From Bacteroidales bacterium UBA2287 (GTDB lineage: Bacteria; Bacteroidota; Bacteroidia; Bacteroidales; Tenuifilaceae), in contig DDWL01000036.1 in assembly GCA_002345675.1 (NCBI GenBank), positions 91,843-155,842 on the forward strand: a stretch of 64,000 nt of DNA, given 5' to 3'. Positions 26,997 to 35,948 of this stretch are shown here, one piece after another. Both the position numbers and the translations under genes were made by a program. The stretch's first letter is position 1, and each line of letters starts with the position of its first letter. The notes under the pieces were generated by a model that was not told where the DNA came from, searched no databases, and was given only the letters and a program-made list of their open reading frames with translations.

Positions 26997-28213
26997 AGCA
27001 AACCTTATCGGCAAGTAACAAGCTTCGCGAAGGTTCACCCTGGAGGGTTGCTGCCCGACGTTTTGCTTCGAACCGACTATCGCTATGGGCTTTAGTATTT
27101 TTAGGTGTAACAACATTAATCGCTATACTTGCCTACGTTCTATCGCCCGACTCAACGCCAAATGCCAATAATCAGCATTTAGAGCTGGCCACACGAAACC
27201 CAGGCTTTAAAACAAAATTCTTCCTTGTACCACAAAATCAAAATTTTAACAAAGTCAGCACCATAGGCGCATTGGTATATGGTAGCGACAAGGATTATAA
27301 GGAAATTCCAATTTCGAGTTACACGTTCGATGGGTGGAATATTGTGCTTACCGAATATTTCGATAGCGAGGACAGCATAAGAATTGAGCAAAACATTAAA
27401 ATCGCTTCGGTGCTATTACCAAATGCCGATTCGATGCGCCTTACTTCCGATTCACTCTTCATTTTTAACAGCACCGAACGCTACTCACTCTCGGAGTTAC
27501 GGCAGAGGGTTGAAAGCGAAAATATTATTGATAAAAGGTTTCTGCTTGGTACCGACCGATTTGGTCGCGACATGCTAAGCCGACTTCTTATTGGCTCTCG
27601 GGTATCGCTTTCGGTTGGGTTTATTGCTGTTGCCATTTCGTTACTTATTGGAATTATACTCGGGGCAACGGCTGGCTACTTCCGAGGCTTTTACGACGAC
27701 CTTGTAATGTGGCTCGTAAATGTAGTGTGGTCAATTCCAACGCTGCTAATGGTAATTGCACTTACAATGGTTTTGGGAAAGGGTTTTTGGCAAATATTTG
27801 TAGCTGTTGGGCTAACTATGTGGGTGGAGGTTGCCCGTGTGGTTAGGGGACAAGTACTTAGCATTAGAGAAAAGGAGTTTATTGAAGCCGCAAAAGTAAT
27901 GGGGTTTAGCACAGGCCGAATTATAACCCGCCATATTCTTCCAAACATTCTTGGTCCTGTAATTATTATTTCGGCGAGTAACTTTGCAACTGCAATTCTT
28001 CTCGAGGCAGGACTTAGCTTTTTAGGTATTGGCGTGCAACCTCCTGTGCCTTCGTGGGGCACAATGATTAAGGATCATTATGGCTATATTATTATGGACA
28101 AAGCATACCTTGCCATTCTTCCTGGAGTTGCCATTATGATGCTGGTGCTTGCTTTTACGCTAGTTGGAAATGGGCTGCGCGATGCCCTCGACCCAAAGTC
28201 GGAAAACATTTAG
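26987..28213 (+). CDS. DppC/OppC-like ABC transporter permease with periplasmic insertion
   Basis: 408 residues. The N-terminal TM1 (about 33-52) and a C-terminal core with ILGTDRFGRDMLSRLL-type motif (LGTDRFGRDMLS) and the EAA loop (EAAKVMGFSTGRIITRHILPN) are those of oligopeptide/dipeptide permease subunit C. Between TM1 and the next helix lies about 130 residues of extra, beta-looking sequence (about 55-185) that should be periplasmic. OppB, ATPase and binding-protein genes are not adjacent, so the partner subunits lie elsewhere. Overlaps the glycosyltransferase by 10 bp. Confidence 0.88.
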   Translation: MEVEQTLSASNKLREGSPWRVAARRFASNRLSLWALVFLGVTTLIAILAYVLSPDSTPNANNQHLELATRNPGFKTKFFLVPQNQNFNKVSTIGALVYGSDKDYKEIPISSYTFDGWNIVLTEYFDSEDSIRIEQNIKIASVLLPNADSMRLTSDSLFIFNSTERYSLSELRQRVESENIIDKRFLLGTDRFGRDMLSRLLIGSRVSLSVGFIAVAISLLIGIILGATAGYFRGFYDDLVMWLVNVVWSIPTLLMVIALTMVLGKGFWQIFVAVGLTMWVEVARVVRGQVLSIREKEFIEAAKVMGFSTGRIITRHILPNILGPVIIISASNFATAILLEAGLSFLGIGVQPPVPSWGTMIKDHYGYIIMDKAYLAILPGVAIMMLVLAFTLVGNGLRDALDPKSENI

Positions 28214-28329
28214 CTTGTTATATGTTAATTGTTCGCAAGCCTAAAAATAACATTCTTCACAATATCAAAACATTGACTAATAACGTGAACCAAAATATGA
28301 CGTAAGAATGACGCATCAAATACAATGAA

Positions 28330-28337
28330 TAAATTTG
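28330..28337 (+). promoter_or_regulatory. Putative Bacteroidota -7 box for the HTH fusion gene
   Basis: TAAATTTG matches TAnnTTTG and is 48 bp before the ATG at 28385. Confidence 0.35.
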
Positions 28338-28384
28338 ATAAATTTTTAAGTTAAATATAATCTTGTCTCGAATTTAAATGAATT

Positions 28385-29155
28385 ATGAAACAACCAGATT
28401 TAGGTAGAAAAATTTCAGAATTAAGACTAGCAAAAGGTTTGACACAGGGAGAACTTGCTGAAAAATGCAATTTAAGTCTGAGAACTATTCAAAGGATAGA
28501 ATCAGCCGAAGTCACACCAAGAAGTTTTACCGTAAAATTGATTTTTACAAATCTGGAATATGATATTTATAATTCATTCGGCAAGTTCTCTTATAGGCTT
28601 GATAGGATAGCTTATAGGTTACAACCTTGGCTCGAGCAATTTTATAAATATGTTTTCGATTTATTTAACTTAAAAACAAACACAATGAGAAAAATAACAA
28701 TTTTATCTGTGCCTTGTGTATCAATTATTCTCGTATTTCTATTAATAGGAACAGATACAAAAGCTCAGAACAAGGAAAAAGTGAAAGCAGAAATGGCCGA
28801 ATTTAATTCCAAATTCATTAGATGGATTAATGATGGACAAATAGATTCAATTGGGTTGAGGTATTTGGACAATGCTTGCATGATTCCTGATAATTATCGG
28901 GAAATACATGGCCGAGAAAAAATTATAGAGTATTACAGTTTTTTATTTGCTTCAGGATTTCGCTTTACAGAAACCAAATCAAAATCTATAATTATATCAG
29001 ATTCTATTGCTGTTGATAGAGGCGTTTGGAGTGCTGGTATAAATAGCAGATTAACAGGGACATATTTAACTCAATGGAGACTTTCTAAAGGGAAATGGTA
29101 TATTGAGAATGAAATGACAAATACCGACTTTAGTAATGAGAAATTGAATGAATAA
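28385..29155 (+). CDS. Membrane-anchored XRE-type HTH regulator fused to an NTF2/SnoaL-like domain
   Basis: 256 residues. Residues 7-62 are an XRE helix-turn-helix (ISELRLAKGLTQGELAEKCN, LRTIQRIESAEVTP). A linker rich in Tyr and Leu leads to a hydrophobic segment (about 103-125) ending TKAQ, then an NTF2/SnoaL/DUF4440-like domain (about 130-245, with FIRWINDGQIDSIG and WRLSKGKWYIENEM). The topology would place DNA binding inside and the sensor outside. An internal ATG at 28685 would give a separate secreted protein with a normal signal peptide, so this may be a recent in-frame fusion. Codon use (AGA, many NNT and NNA codons) differs from neighbours, suggesting transfer. Confidence 0.75.
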   Translation: MKQPDLGRKISELRLAKGLTQGELAEKCNLSLRTIQRIESAEVTPRSFTVKLIFTNLEYDIYNSFGKFSYRLDRIAYRLQPWLEQFYKYVFDLFNLKTNTMRKITILSVPCVSIILVFLLIGTDTKAQNKEKVKAEMAEFNSKFIRWINDGQIDSIGLRYLDNACMIPDNYREIHGREKIIEYYSFLFASGFRFTETKSKSIIISDSIAVDRGVWSAGINSRLTGTYLTQWRLSKGKWYIENEMTNTDFSNEKLNE

Positions 29156-29299
29156 AGTCGACATACAATAAATGGCATAGTGCATGCGGGTTTCGATCAC
29201 AATAGGGACTCGCATGACACCATTCCATCAACTGTTTTGATTCGTGAACGGCTTTAGCCCTCAACGAAGTTAATTAGTGGCAATTAACCTTTTATAACT

Positions 29300-30493
29300 A
29301 TGGACACAATTAAGAAAATCTTTAAAATTGGCTACGGCCCATCGAGCAGTCACACCATGGGCCCCAGTAAAGCGGCTAACGAATTTGGGTTTAAAAACCC
29401 AAATGCCAATTCGTTTAGGGTAACACTCTACGGAAGCCTTGCTTCCACAGGGAAAGGACACCTTACCGATGTTGCCATAGAGAACACCCTTGCTCCAAAA
29501 CCTGTTGAAATTATTTGGAAGCCAGAGGTTTCGTTGCCCTTTCATCCAAATGCTTTACTTTTCGAAGCACTCGATACTAATAATTCAGTATTAAATAGCT
29601 GGACCATTTACAGCGTAGGCGGTGGCGATTTAAAGGAAGAAAACGAAGTTGAAAAAGTCGACTCCATTTACCCTTTATCGAAAATGGCAAGCATAATGCC
29701 TTGGTGCTACGACAACGGCAAAACCTTTTGGGAGTATGTTGAATTGCATGAAAATTCCGATTTTTGGGACTACCTAATGGAGGTTTGGCGTATTATGCAG
29801 AACGCTGTAAGAAATGGACTCGAAAACGAAGGAACACTCCCTGGCGGTTTGAACTTACAACGAAAAGCTCCTTCATTTTATGTAAAAGCAAAAGGCTATA
29901 AAGCTTCGCTTAAAAGTAGAAGTTTAGTTTACGCCTACGCCCTTGCCGTAGCCGAAGAAAATGCTGGTGGTGGAAAGGTTGTTACTGCCCCAACTTGCGG
30001 ATCGGCTGGCGTACTTCCAGCGGTGCTTTACCACCTGTCGACTAGCTACGAGTTTTCCGATAAGAAAATTCTTCGAGCCCTTGCAACTGCTGGACTTATA
30101 GCCAACCTTATAAAAACCAATGCAAGCATTTCGGGGGCACAGGTTGGCTGTCAGGGCGAAATTGGTTCGGCCTGCTCCATGGCTGCCGCAGCAGCCAATC
30201 AACTGTTTGGCGGAACATTGGCCCAAGTTGAGTATGCTGCCGAAATGGGTCTCGAACACCATTTGGGCTTAACCTGCGATCCAGTTTGTGGGTTGGTGCA
30301 AATTCCTTGCATTGAGCGTAATGCCTTTGCCGCAGCACGAGCTCTCGATGCCAATATTTACTCAATGCTTACCGATGGCCGCCATCATGTTAGCTTCGAC
30401 AGGGTTGTAAATGTGCTGCGCCAAACGGGTCACGACATTCCCAGCTTATACCGTGAAACTGCCCTTGGCGGACTAGCTTCGATAAGCGAGTAA
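29300..30493 (+). CDS. sdaA: L-serine ammonia-lyase (iron-sulfur type)
   Basis: Deaminates L-serine to pyruvate and ammonia using a [4Fe-4S] cluster. 397 residues as a single chain, beta domain first: FKIGYGPSSSHTMGPSKAA is the conserved substrate/cluster loop. The alpha part carries PTCGSAGVLPAV, a QVGCQGEIGSACSMAAAA segment, and CDPVCGLVQIPCIERN, which supply the cluster Cys residues. Single gene by context, with unrelated genes on either side. Secure. Confidence 0.95.
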   Translation: MDTIKKIFKIGYGPSSSHTMGPSKAANEFGFKNPNANSFRVTLYGSLASTGKGHLTDVAIENTLAPKPVEIIWKPEVSLPFHPNALLFEALDTNNSVLNSWTIYSVGGGDLKEENEVEKVDSIYPLSKMASIMPWCYDNGKTFWEYVELHENSDFWDYLMEVWRIMQNAVRNGLENEGTLPGGLNLQRKAPSFYVKAKGYKASLKSRSLVYAYALAVAEENAGGGKVVTAPTCGSAGVLPAVLYHLSTSYEFSDKKILRALATAGLIANLIKTNASISGAQVGCQGEIGSACSMAAAAANQLFGGTLAQVEYAAEMGLEHHLGLTCDPVCGLVQIPCIERNAFAAARALDANIYSMLTDGRHHVSFDRVVNVLRQTGHDIPSLYRETALGGLASISE

Positions 30494-30623
30494 AAAATAA
30501 TTGGACATATAGATTTACTCCTTTATTTATTTCTTAGTTGAATATTAAGTTTGGTATTCTTTGCTTTTATTCGTAATTTGCTTTATTAAGCGAGGTAAAT
30601 ATTTGCATTTACAATTGAGCAAC

Positions 30624-33047
30624 ATGCTACTTAAATCAATAATTATTTCTTTTATCACCTTAATTAGTTTTTGCTCTTATGGGCAAGACATTGATACTCT
30701 ATTCTCGCTATCGATAGAAGAATTGCTAAATTTGAAGGTTCGCGTAGGCACGCGTGGTGAGAATAAATCTGTTTACACCTCACTTGTTCCTGTTGATGTT
30801 ATTACGAAGGAAGATTTAGCATCGGTTGGAACATCAGACTTAGGGCTTGCCATTCATAGACTGCTCCCATATGTTCAGTACTATAAGCCTGTGCTCATGG
30901 ATGGTGCCGACCATGTATTTCCTCTGTCAATTCATGGTTTCTCGGCCGACCAATTGCTTGTTTTTGTTAATGGTAAACGCTGGCATCAATCGGCACTTAT
31001 TTATGAAAACAGCAGAATTAACAAAGGGGCTTCGGCAATCGACTTTAGAGTATTCCCAATAAACCTAATAGAAAGAGTTGAAATACTGAAGGATGGAGCT
31101 TCGGCACAGTACGGTTCCGATGCAATTGCTGGGGCAATAAATATTGTTCTCAAATCGAATGCTAACACATCTGGAAATATTCGATATGGGCATACTGGCA
31201 AAGGCGATGGAAGGTATTTAGAATTTTTTGCTACAGCAAATAAAAAGTTTAAAAGGGGGACGTTGCAATTTTTTACCACTTACAATAACGTAGGGCAAGT
31301 TGATAGAGCAGGGCTTGACGATAGGCAGCAGTACTTTGCAGGCGACCTTAACGAACCTGATGGTCCAATTAAAAACAGTATTTACGGCACAGCATCAGCG
31401 CAAAGTACAGGAATTGGACTTCTTTCAAATTTTCGCTTGAGTAAGAATGTCGAACTATTTACGAATGGGCTTTTAAATGCACGAATTGGGGAGTCGTATG
31501 GCTATTTCCGGCGCCCTCTCGATAATCGAAATATTCGTGCAATATACCCTAATGGTTTTTTGCCAATAATTAATCCTACTATTTTCGATTACTCATTCGA
31601 CATTACACTAAAAACGATGCTTGGAAAATGGCAAGCCGATTTTTCTGCAATAATTGGAGGCAACAACATCGATTTTAACGTAAAGAACAGTTTAAATGCA
31701 TCAATGGGGCTTGAGTCACCTTTAAATTTTGATTGTGGAAGTTTGTATTTATGGCAACAGGCCATTAGTGTGAATTCGAGTAGGACATTTAAAACCTACA
31801 CAAGTAGTTCGCTTGTATTTGCCGCAGGGGGCGAATATAAGGTTGAGAACTATACAGTTACCGAAGGTGAACTTGCTTCGTATATCGATGGAGGCTCCTC
31901 TATTATCGATGGCCCAAACGCAGGTTCTCCTGCTCCTGCAGGAGCTCAAGTGCTACCTGGGTTTAAACCAACAAATGCAATTTCGGAATTAAGAACGAAT
32001 ACTGCAGCATACATTGATATTGAGAATCGTTTTTCTCATACTATTTCAATAGGAACTTCTGCCCGAATTGAGAACTACACCGACTTTGGCACTGCACTTA
32101 GTGGCAAGTTATCGGCCAGATACGAACCAATTGACTATTTTGCGCTACGAGCTTCGGTGGGAAATGGCTTTAGAGCCCCTTCACTCGCTCAATCGTATTA
32201 CTCTTCAACTGTTACAAATTTTATTGATGGTATTGCATACGAAAACGGCACATTCACTGTTAATCACCCCATTTCTATTGCCTTGGGCGCTAAAAGTTTA
32301 AAACCCGAATCAACCATTCATTACACGTTGGGATTAGTTACTTTCCCTGTTCCAGGGTTTATGCTTAGTTTCGACTTCTATCAAACAGAAGTAGCTAACC
32401 GAATTGTTTTCTCTGGCAACTTTACTTCAACAAATGCTCCTGCATTTGCTTCGTTATTTCAGGACAACAGAATTGGGGGAGCACGCTTTTTCACAAATTC
32501 AATAAGCACTATAACTAAAGGAATTGACTTTTTAACTCGATATGAGCGCAACTTTTCTCTCCGAAATAAAGTGTTACTGTCGCTATTTATAAATGTAAAT
32601 AAAATAAAACTTAACGGCGATCCTGTAATTCCCGCTGAGGTTAGTAACTATGCAAGCATTTTTTTCGACAGAGGGGAGGTTGCCCGCGTAATATCATCAA
32701 CCCCAAAAACTCGAGTTACAAGTGAAGTTAGGTACAGTAGAGGAAACACAAGCGCCAACCTAAGGGTTTCGTACTTTGGAACTATTCGGGTAGTTCATTC
32801 CGTTGCTCTTCCCGAAACCGATCAAACAATTCGCAACGGAACTATTTTTGACCTTGGAGTTGAACACAAATTTAAAAATGGGTTCTCCATTGGGACTGGA
32901 GGTTTGAATGTTTTTAATCGATACCCTCAAAAGTCTACAGCCATTAGCGGCGATTCGTTTACTGGCAAAATTTTACCCTATAATCCTTTTGTGCCGTATG
33001 GTTTTGAGGGAGGACGTATATACCTTTACGCTTCGTATGTTTTTTAG
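30624..33047 (+). CDS. TonB-dependent outer-membrane receptor
   Basis: 807 residues from ATG 30624, which begins a good signal peptide (MLLKSIIISFITLISFCSYG); a non-ATG start 63 bp upstream is less likely. The mature N-terminus (SLSIEELLNLKVRVGTR) is typical of receptors without a carboxypeptidase-like domain. The plug follows (VDVITKEDL, LLVFVNGKRWHQ, RVEILKDGASAQYGSDAIAGAINIVLK), then a 22-strand-type barrel ending in GRIYLYASYVF. No SusD-like partner is adjacent, so it is more likely a metal, cofactor or small-molecule receptor than a glycan one. Substrate not known. Confidence 0.9.
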   Translation: MLLKSIIISFITLISFCSYGQDIDTLFSLSIEELLNLKVRVGTRGENKSVYTSLVPVDVITKEDLASVGTSDLGLAIHRLLPYVQYYKPVLMDGADHVFPLSIHGFSADQLLVFVNGKRWHQSALIYENSRINKGASAIDFRVFPINLIERVEILKDGASAQYGSDAIAGAINIVLKSNANTSGNIRYGHTGKGDGRYLEFFATANKKFKRGTLQFFTTYNNVGQVDRAGLDDRQQYFAGDLNEPDGPIKNSIYGTASAQSTGIGLLSNFRLSKNVELFTNGLLNARIGESYGYFRRPLDNRNIRAIYPNGFLPIINPTIFDYSFDITLKTMLGKWQADFSAIIGGNNIDFNVKNSLNASMGLESPLNFDCGSLYLWQQAISVNSSRTFKTYTSSSLVFAAGGEYKVENYTVTEGELASYIDGGSSIIDGPNAGSPAPAGAQVLPGFKPTNAISELRTNTAAYIDIENRFSHTISIGTSARIENYTDFGTALSGKLSARYEPIDYFALRASVGNGFRAPSLAQSYYSSTVTNFIDGIAYENGTFTVNHPISIALGAKSLKPESTIHYTLGLVTFPVPGFMLSFDFYQTEVANRIVFSGNFTSTNAPAFASLFQDNRIGGARFFTNSISTITKGIDFLTRYERNFSLRNKVLLSLFINVNKIKLNGDPVIPAEVSNYASIFFDRGEVARVISSTPKTRVTSEVRYSRGNTSANLRVSYFGTIRVVHSVALPETDQTIRNGTIFDLGVEHKFKNGFSIGTGGLNVFNRYPQKSTAISGDSFTGKILPYNPFVPYGFEGGRIYLYASYVF

Positions 33048-33055
33048 ATAACCTA

Positions 33056-33171
33056 AGAAACTGTTTAAGTTTTTATTAATATTCTGGGTTTCAATTGCCG
33101 ACGCCCCGATAATTATCGGGGCGTCGGCAATTATCAGAGCATTTCTAATGAATAAAATTTAAACAGTTTCT
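33056..33171. repeat. Element with terminal inverted repeats around a perfect 40-bp palindrome
   Basis: Termini AGAAACTGTTTAA (33056-33068) and its complement TTAAACAGTTTCT (33159-33171). Inside, 33093-33132 is a perfect palindrome with no loop, G+C-rich with centre CCCCGATAATTATCGGGG. It lies 9 bp after the TonB receptor stop and could also stop transcription, but the terminal repeats suggest an inserted element. Confidence 0.85.
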
Positions 33172-33174
33172 AAA

Positions 33175-33182
33175 TAAATTTG
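33175..33182 (+). promoter_or_regulatory. Putative Bacteroidota -7 box for the SUMF1-like gene
   Basis: TAAATTTG, a match to TAnnTTTG, 47 bp before the ATG and directly beyond the repeat element. Confidence 0.45.
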
Positions 33183-33228
33183 CAATATTTATAGCTGATA
33201 ACGAACATAATAATCTTTAAAAAAAACC

Positions 33229-34092
33229 ATGAAAAACTTATTCTTAGCAGCTGTGCTGCTTTTTTCTCTCACGAGTTACTCCCAAAAAAAAATTAAGGTT
33301 AATAAAGATTATAAGTACATCCCCTCTGGCGAAGCCCGAACTGGGGAAGAGATAAAAAGTGTTGATGCTTTTTACATTTGCGATCACGAAGTTACAAATG
33401 CCGAATACATGGCCTTTATTAAAGACATAAAACTCTCGAATCCATCCCTTTATGCAAGTTGTAAGCCCGACACTTCTCTTTGGGTAAAAACATTAAATTT
33501 TACTTATAACGAGCCTTACGCAACCCATTACCACTGGCATACTTCTTACTCGAATTACCCAGTAGTAAATATTACTTTCGAAGCGGCAGTGGCTTACTGC
33601 GAGTGGTTAACCAAAAAACATAATTCAACTTTAAAAGAAACAAAACTTACTAAGAGCGAATACAGATTACCTTCGGAAGTCGAATGGATTAGAGCAGCCC
33701 GAGGCAATAACCATAAGTGGGTTTACACGTGGCAGACGCCCTATTTAAGGAATGCAAAAGGGTGTTTTTTGGCAAATTTTTGCCCCATCGACAATAATAG
33801 CATTACGCGCGATTCCAAAACCAATGAATTCAAAATAATACCCGATTCCAAAGGCTTTGTTTTAGATGGGGGATTTGTTACGCTACCTGTAAAAACCTAT
33901 TTGTCAAACGCTTTTGATCTATTCGACATTTGTGGGAACGTGGCCGAAATGGTTACCACTAATGGCGTAGCCAAAGGAGGCAGCTGGTACGATCCTGGGT
34001 ACGATTTACGAATCGATTCGCCAGGTAATACTCACTCAATACCATCGCCAATGGTAGGATTTAGAGTTGTTTTTGTTTCAAATGTGGATTAA
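33229..34092 (+). CDS. Exported SUMF1/FGE-sulfatase-fold protein, GldJ/GldK-like, probably non-catalytic
   Basis: 287 residues with a signal peptide (1-18). The fold markers of the formylglycine-generating enzyme family are present: YICDHEVTNAEYMAFI, YPVVNITFEAAVAYCEWL, YRLPSEVEWIRAARG, LFDICGNVAEMV, KGGSWYDPGYDLRID and GFRVVF. The two catalytic Cys of true FGE, expected after GGSW, are replaced (Tyr, no Cys), so sulfatase activation is unlikely. Structural members of this fold include GldJ and GldK of gliding/T9SS. No sulfatase or gld gene is nearby. Its stop overlaps the convergent anti-sigma gene by 4 bp. Confidence 0.82.
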   Translation: MKNLFLAAVLLFSLTSYSQKKIKVNKDYKYIPSGEARTGEEIKSVDAFYICDHEVTNAEYMAFIKDIKLSNPSLYASCKPDTSLWVKTLNFTYNEPYATHYHWHTSYSNYPVVNITFEAAVAYCEWLTKKHNSTLKETKLTKSEYRLPSEVEWIRAARGNNHKWVYTWQTPYLRNAKGCFLANFCPIDNNSITRDSKTNEFKIIPDSKGFVLDGGFVTLPVKTYLSNAFDLFDICGNVAEMVTTNGVAKGGSWYDPGYDLRIDSPGNTHSIPSPMVGFRVVFVSNVD

Positions 34093-35255
34093 TTCTTCAG
34101 AAATTTCACAGGAAAAGTAAGCGCAACCCTTACCGGCATTCCTCGTTGAATGCCAGGCTGCCATTTAGGGCTCGACATTATTACCCTTAGCGCTTCGGCG
34201 TCGAAATCGGGATTAACGGTTCGCACAACCTTGGCATTCGATACTTTTCCATTGGGTTCAACAACAAATTCAACGTAAACACACTCCTCGTTTGCCACTA
34301 CTTTGCGTTTCGAGTACTTCAATTTTTTATTAATATACTCTTCGAAGGTTGCAAAACCTTCTACCTTAAACTGTGGCATTTCCTGCACCATAAGGTAAAT
34401 CTCGTTATCTTCTTCTCTCTCACTTGCAACCGCTTCGGCAGCAATACCAATTGTATTGTCGGCAATTTTATATGCTACCTCGGCTTTCACTAACGTGGAA
34501 CTTTTCTCCTTCGCCTCAGCATCAATGCTTTTCGAACGCTTCGAAGTAGAAGTTTCAGCAAAACTCTTTGAAGGAGCAGCCTGTCCCGCAGCAGCCATTA
34601 CTGGTGGCGAAACATTTCCAGTGTAATCTGGAGCTTTAGCATTGGCAACCATTACAACAACTTCGTCGAGCGCAGCCTCTTCGGGGGCAATTTCAATGCT
34701 TACTGGTTTGCTCATTTCTTTTACTGCTGTGCTTTCGGTTGCTGTTTGTGCCAGTTGCCTGCTGGTTACCAGAGGTTTACTGTAATCCTTTGGCTTCCCA
34801 TTTCCCGACGACGAAACGCTAATAGTATTTCCCTTAAATGGCTTTTCGTCAATCAGCAACTTGCCATTCCAAACACTCTCCTTCCTGTAGAGGTTATCGG
34901 CAAGTGTGTAGGTTGAATTTAACGACGAAAAGTAATTATAGGTAAGAAAACTAATTGACAGTAGAACAAGGAACGACGCGGCAACCCTTATGACGTAGCC
35001 AAATGAAACAACACGACCTTTTTCGGCTCTTTTATCGATTTTGCTATTTAATTCACTTTCAATTTCAATAATTGAGGTTGGATTTTCGAGCAACATAATT
35101 CCTTCGAGCTCGTCGGCACACATAGGGCACTCCGCTGTATGCCTTTCAACCCTATACATTTCGGCTGCCGAAAGAGTACCCGAGGCATACCCAATAAAGG
35201 TTTGCTGGTCGATGCAATCGGTTGGTTTGCTATGTATGTTGTTGTTACGTTTCAT
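34089..35255 (-). CDS. Zinc-finger anti-sigma protein fused to a TonB C-terminal domain
   Basis: 388 residues from ATG 35255 (a TTG 15 bp upstream is possible). The cytoplasmic N-terminus has the ZAS-type anti-sigma motif H-x3-C-x2-C (HTAECPMC at about residues 35-42). One membrane helix (about 95-118) follows, then a long low-complexity periplasmic part, and at the C-terminus a TonB-type domain (VEFVVEPNGKVSNAKVVRTV, SSPKWQPGIQRGMPVRVALTFPV). It follows the ECF sigma gene with an 11-bp overlap, so it presumably holds that sigma factor. The TonB end could contact an outer-membrane receptor or other envelope part; that is inference. Confidence 0.85.
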   Translation of the reverse strand: MKRNNNIHSKPTDCIDQQTFIGYASGTLSAAEMYRVERHTAECPMCADELEGIMLLENPTSIIEIESELNSKIDKRAEKGRVVSFGYVIRVAASFLVLLSISFLTYNYFSSLNSTYTLADNLYRKESVWNGKLLIDEKPFKGNTISVSSSGNGKPKDYSKPLVTSRQLAQTATESTAVKEMSKPVSIEIAPEEAALDEVVVMVANAKAPDYTGNVSPPVMAAAGQAAPSKSFAETSTSKRSKSIDAEAKEKSSTLVKAEVAYKIADNTIGIAAEAVASEREEDNEIYLMVQEMPQFKVEGFATFEEYINKKLKYSKRKVVANEECVYVEFVVEPNGKVSNAKVVRTVNPDFDAEALRVIMSSPKWQPGIQRGMPVRVALTFPVKFLKN

Positions 35256-35826
35256 TTCTTGTAAGTCCAATTTTTAGATTTCTCTTCCCGTTTTGTATGT
35301 AGCTTTTAACTTGGTTCAGCGTATACCCTGTTTCGATCGCAATTTCGTGATAACTTTTCTCCTTTAGGTAGAAAAGATCGACACAGGTTCGCTGCTCGTG
35401 CGAGAGGTTACAAAGCTCCATTTCTAAATTGGCAACACGTTCTTCGAGAATATCTTCATTGTCAAGATGAAACCCATCCCCATTTTCCATAAAGGATAGA
35501 GTATTTTTTTTGTCGTCCCTGTCGAGGCTTATGGTTTTAGTATCGTTCCTAAAAATTTGCAGACAATGGTTTCGTGCAACCCTGTATAGCCAAGGCTTAA
35601 AATTTTCGATATTATGCTTTTTAAGGTCGGAGAATAACTTTTCGAAAATTTGCATTACCGCATCATTACTATCCTGCTTGTCTTTTAAATGCTTCATGCA
35701 CACGGCAAACACAAAACCTGTGTAGCGTTTAAAGAGAATTCCAACAATGTGAGTATCACCCTTTTTCTTGTAAAGGTCAATAAGTTCCAAGTCGGAAAGC
35801 GATTCTATATTCTTTTTAAAAAACAA
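35245..35826 (-). CDS. ECF-type RNA polymerase sigma factor
   Basis: 193 residues with sigma region 2 (ILFKRYTGFVFAVCMKHLKD, DAVMQIFEKLFSDLKK, FKPWLYRVARNHCLQIFR) and region 4 (LSHEQRTCVDLFYLKEKSYHEIAIETGYTL-type, with HTH at YHEIAIETG and VKSYIQNGKRNLK). The start is TTG, since an in-frame stop lies just upstream and no earlier ATG exists. A promoter-like box lies 27 bp upstream. Co-transcribed with the anti-sigma/TonB protein. Divergent from the VWA protein, a likely regulon member by position. Confidence 0.9.
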   Translation of the reverse strand: MFFKKNIESLSDLELIDLYKKKGDTHIVGILFKRYTGFVFAVCMKHLKDKQDSNDAVMQIFEKLFSDLKKHNIENFKPWLYRVARNHCLQIFRNDTKTISLDRDDKKNTLSFMENGDGFHLDNEDILEERVANLEMELCNLSHEQRTCVDLFYLKEKSYHEIAIETGYTLNQVKSYIQNGKRNLKIGLTRNET

Positions 35827-35852
35827 GTGGCTGAATATCAGTTATTAGTTTT

Positions 35853-35860
35853 CAAAGTTA
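35853..35860 (-). promoter_or_regulatory. Putative Bacteroidota -7 box for the sigma/anti-sigma operon
   Basis: On the minus strand TAACTTTG, matching TAnnTTTG, 26 bp before the TTG start. Confidence 0.5.
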
Positions 35861-35948
35861 CAAAAAAAATCGCATCGGTTTATGGAATTATTGTTCCAAA
35901 CACATCGTGTTAGCAAAAGCAAATGTTTAACCAATAATTCCAAATACT

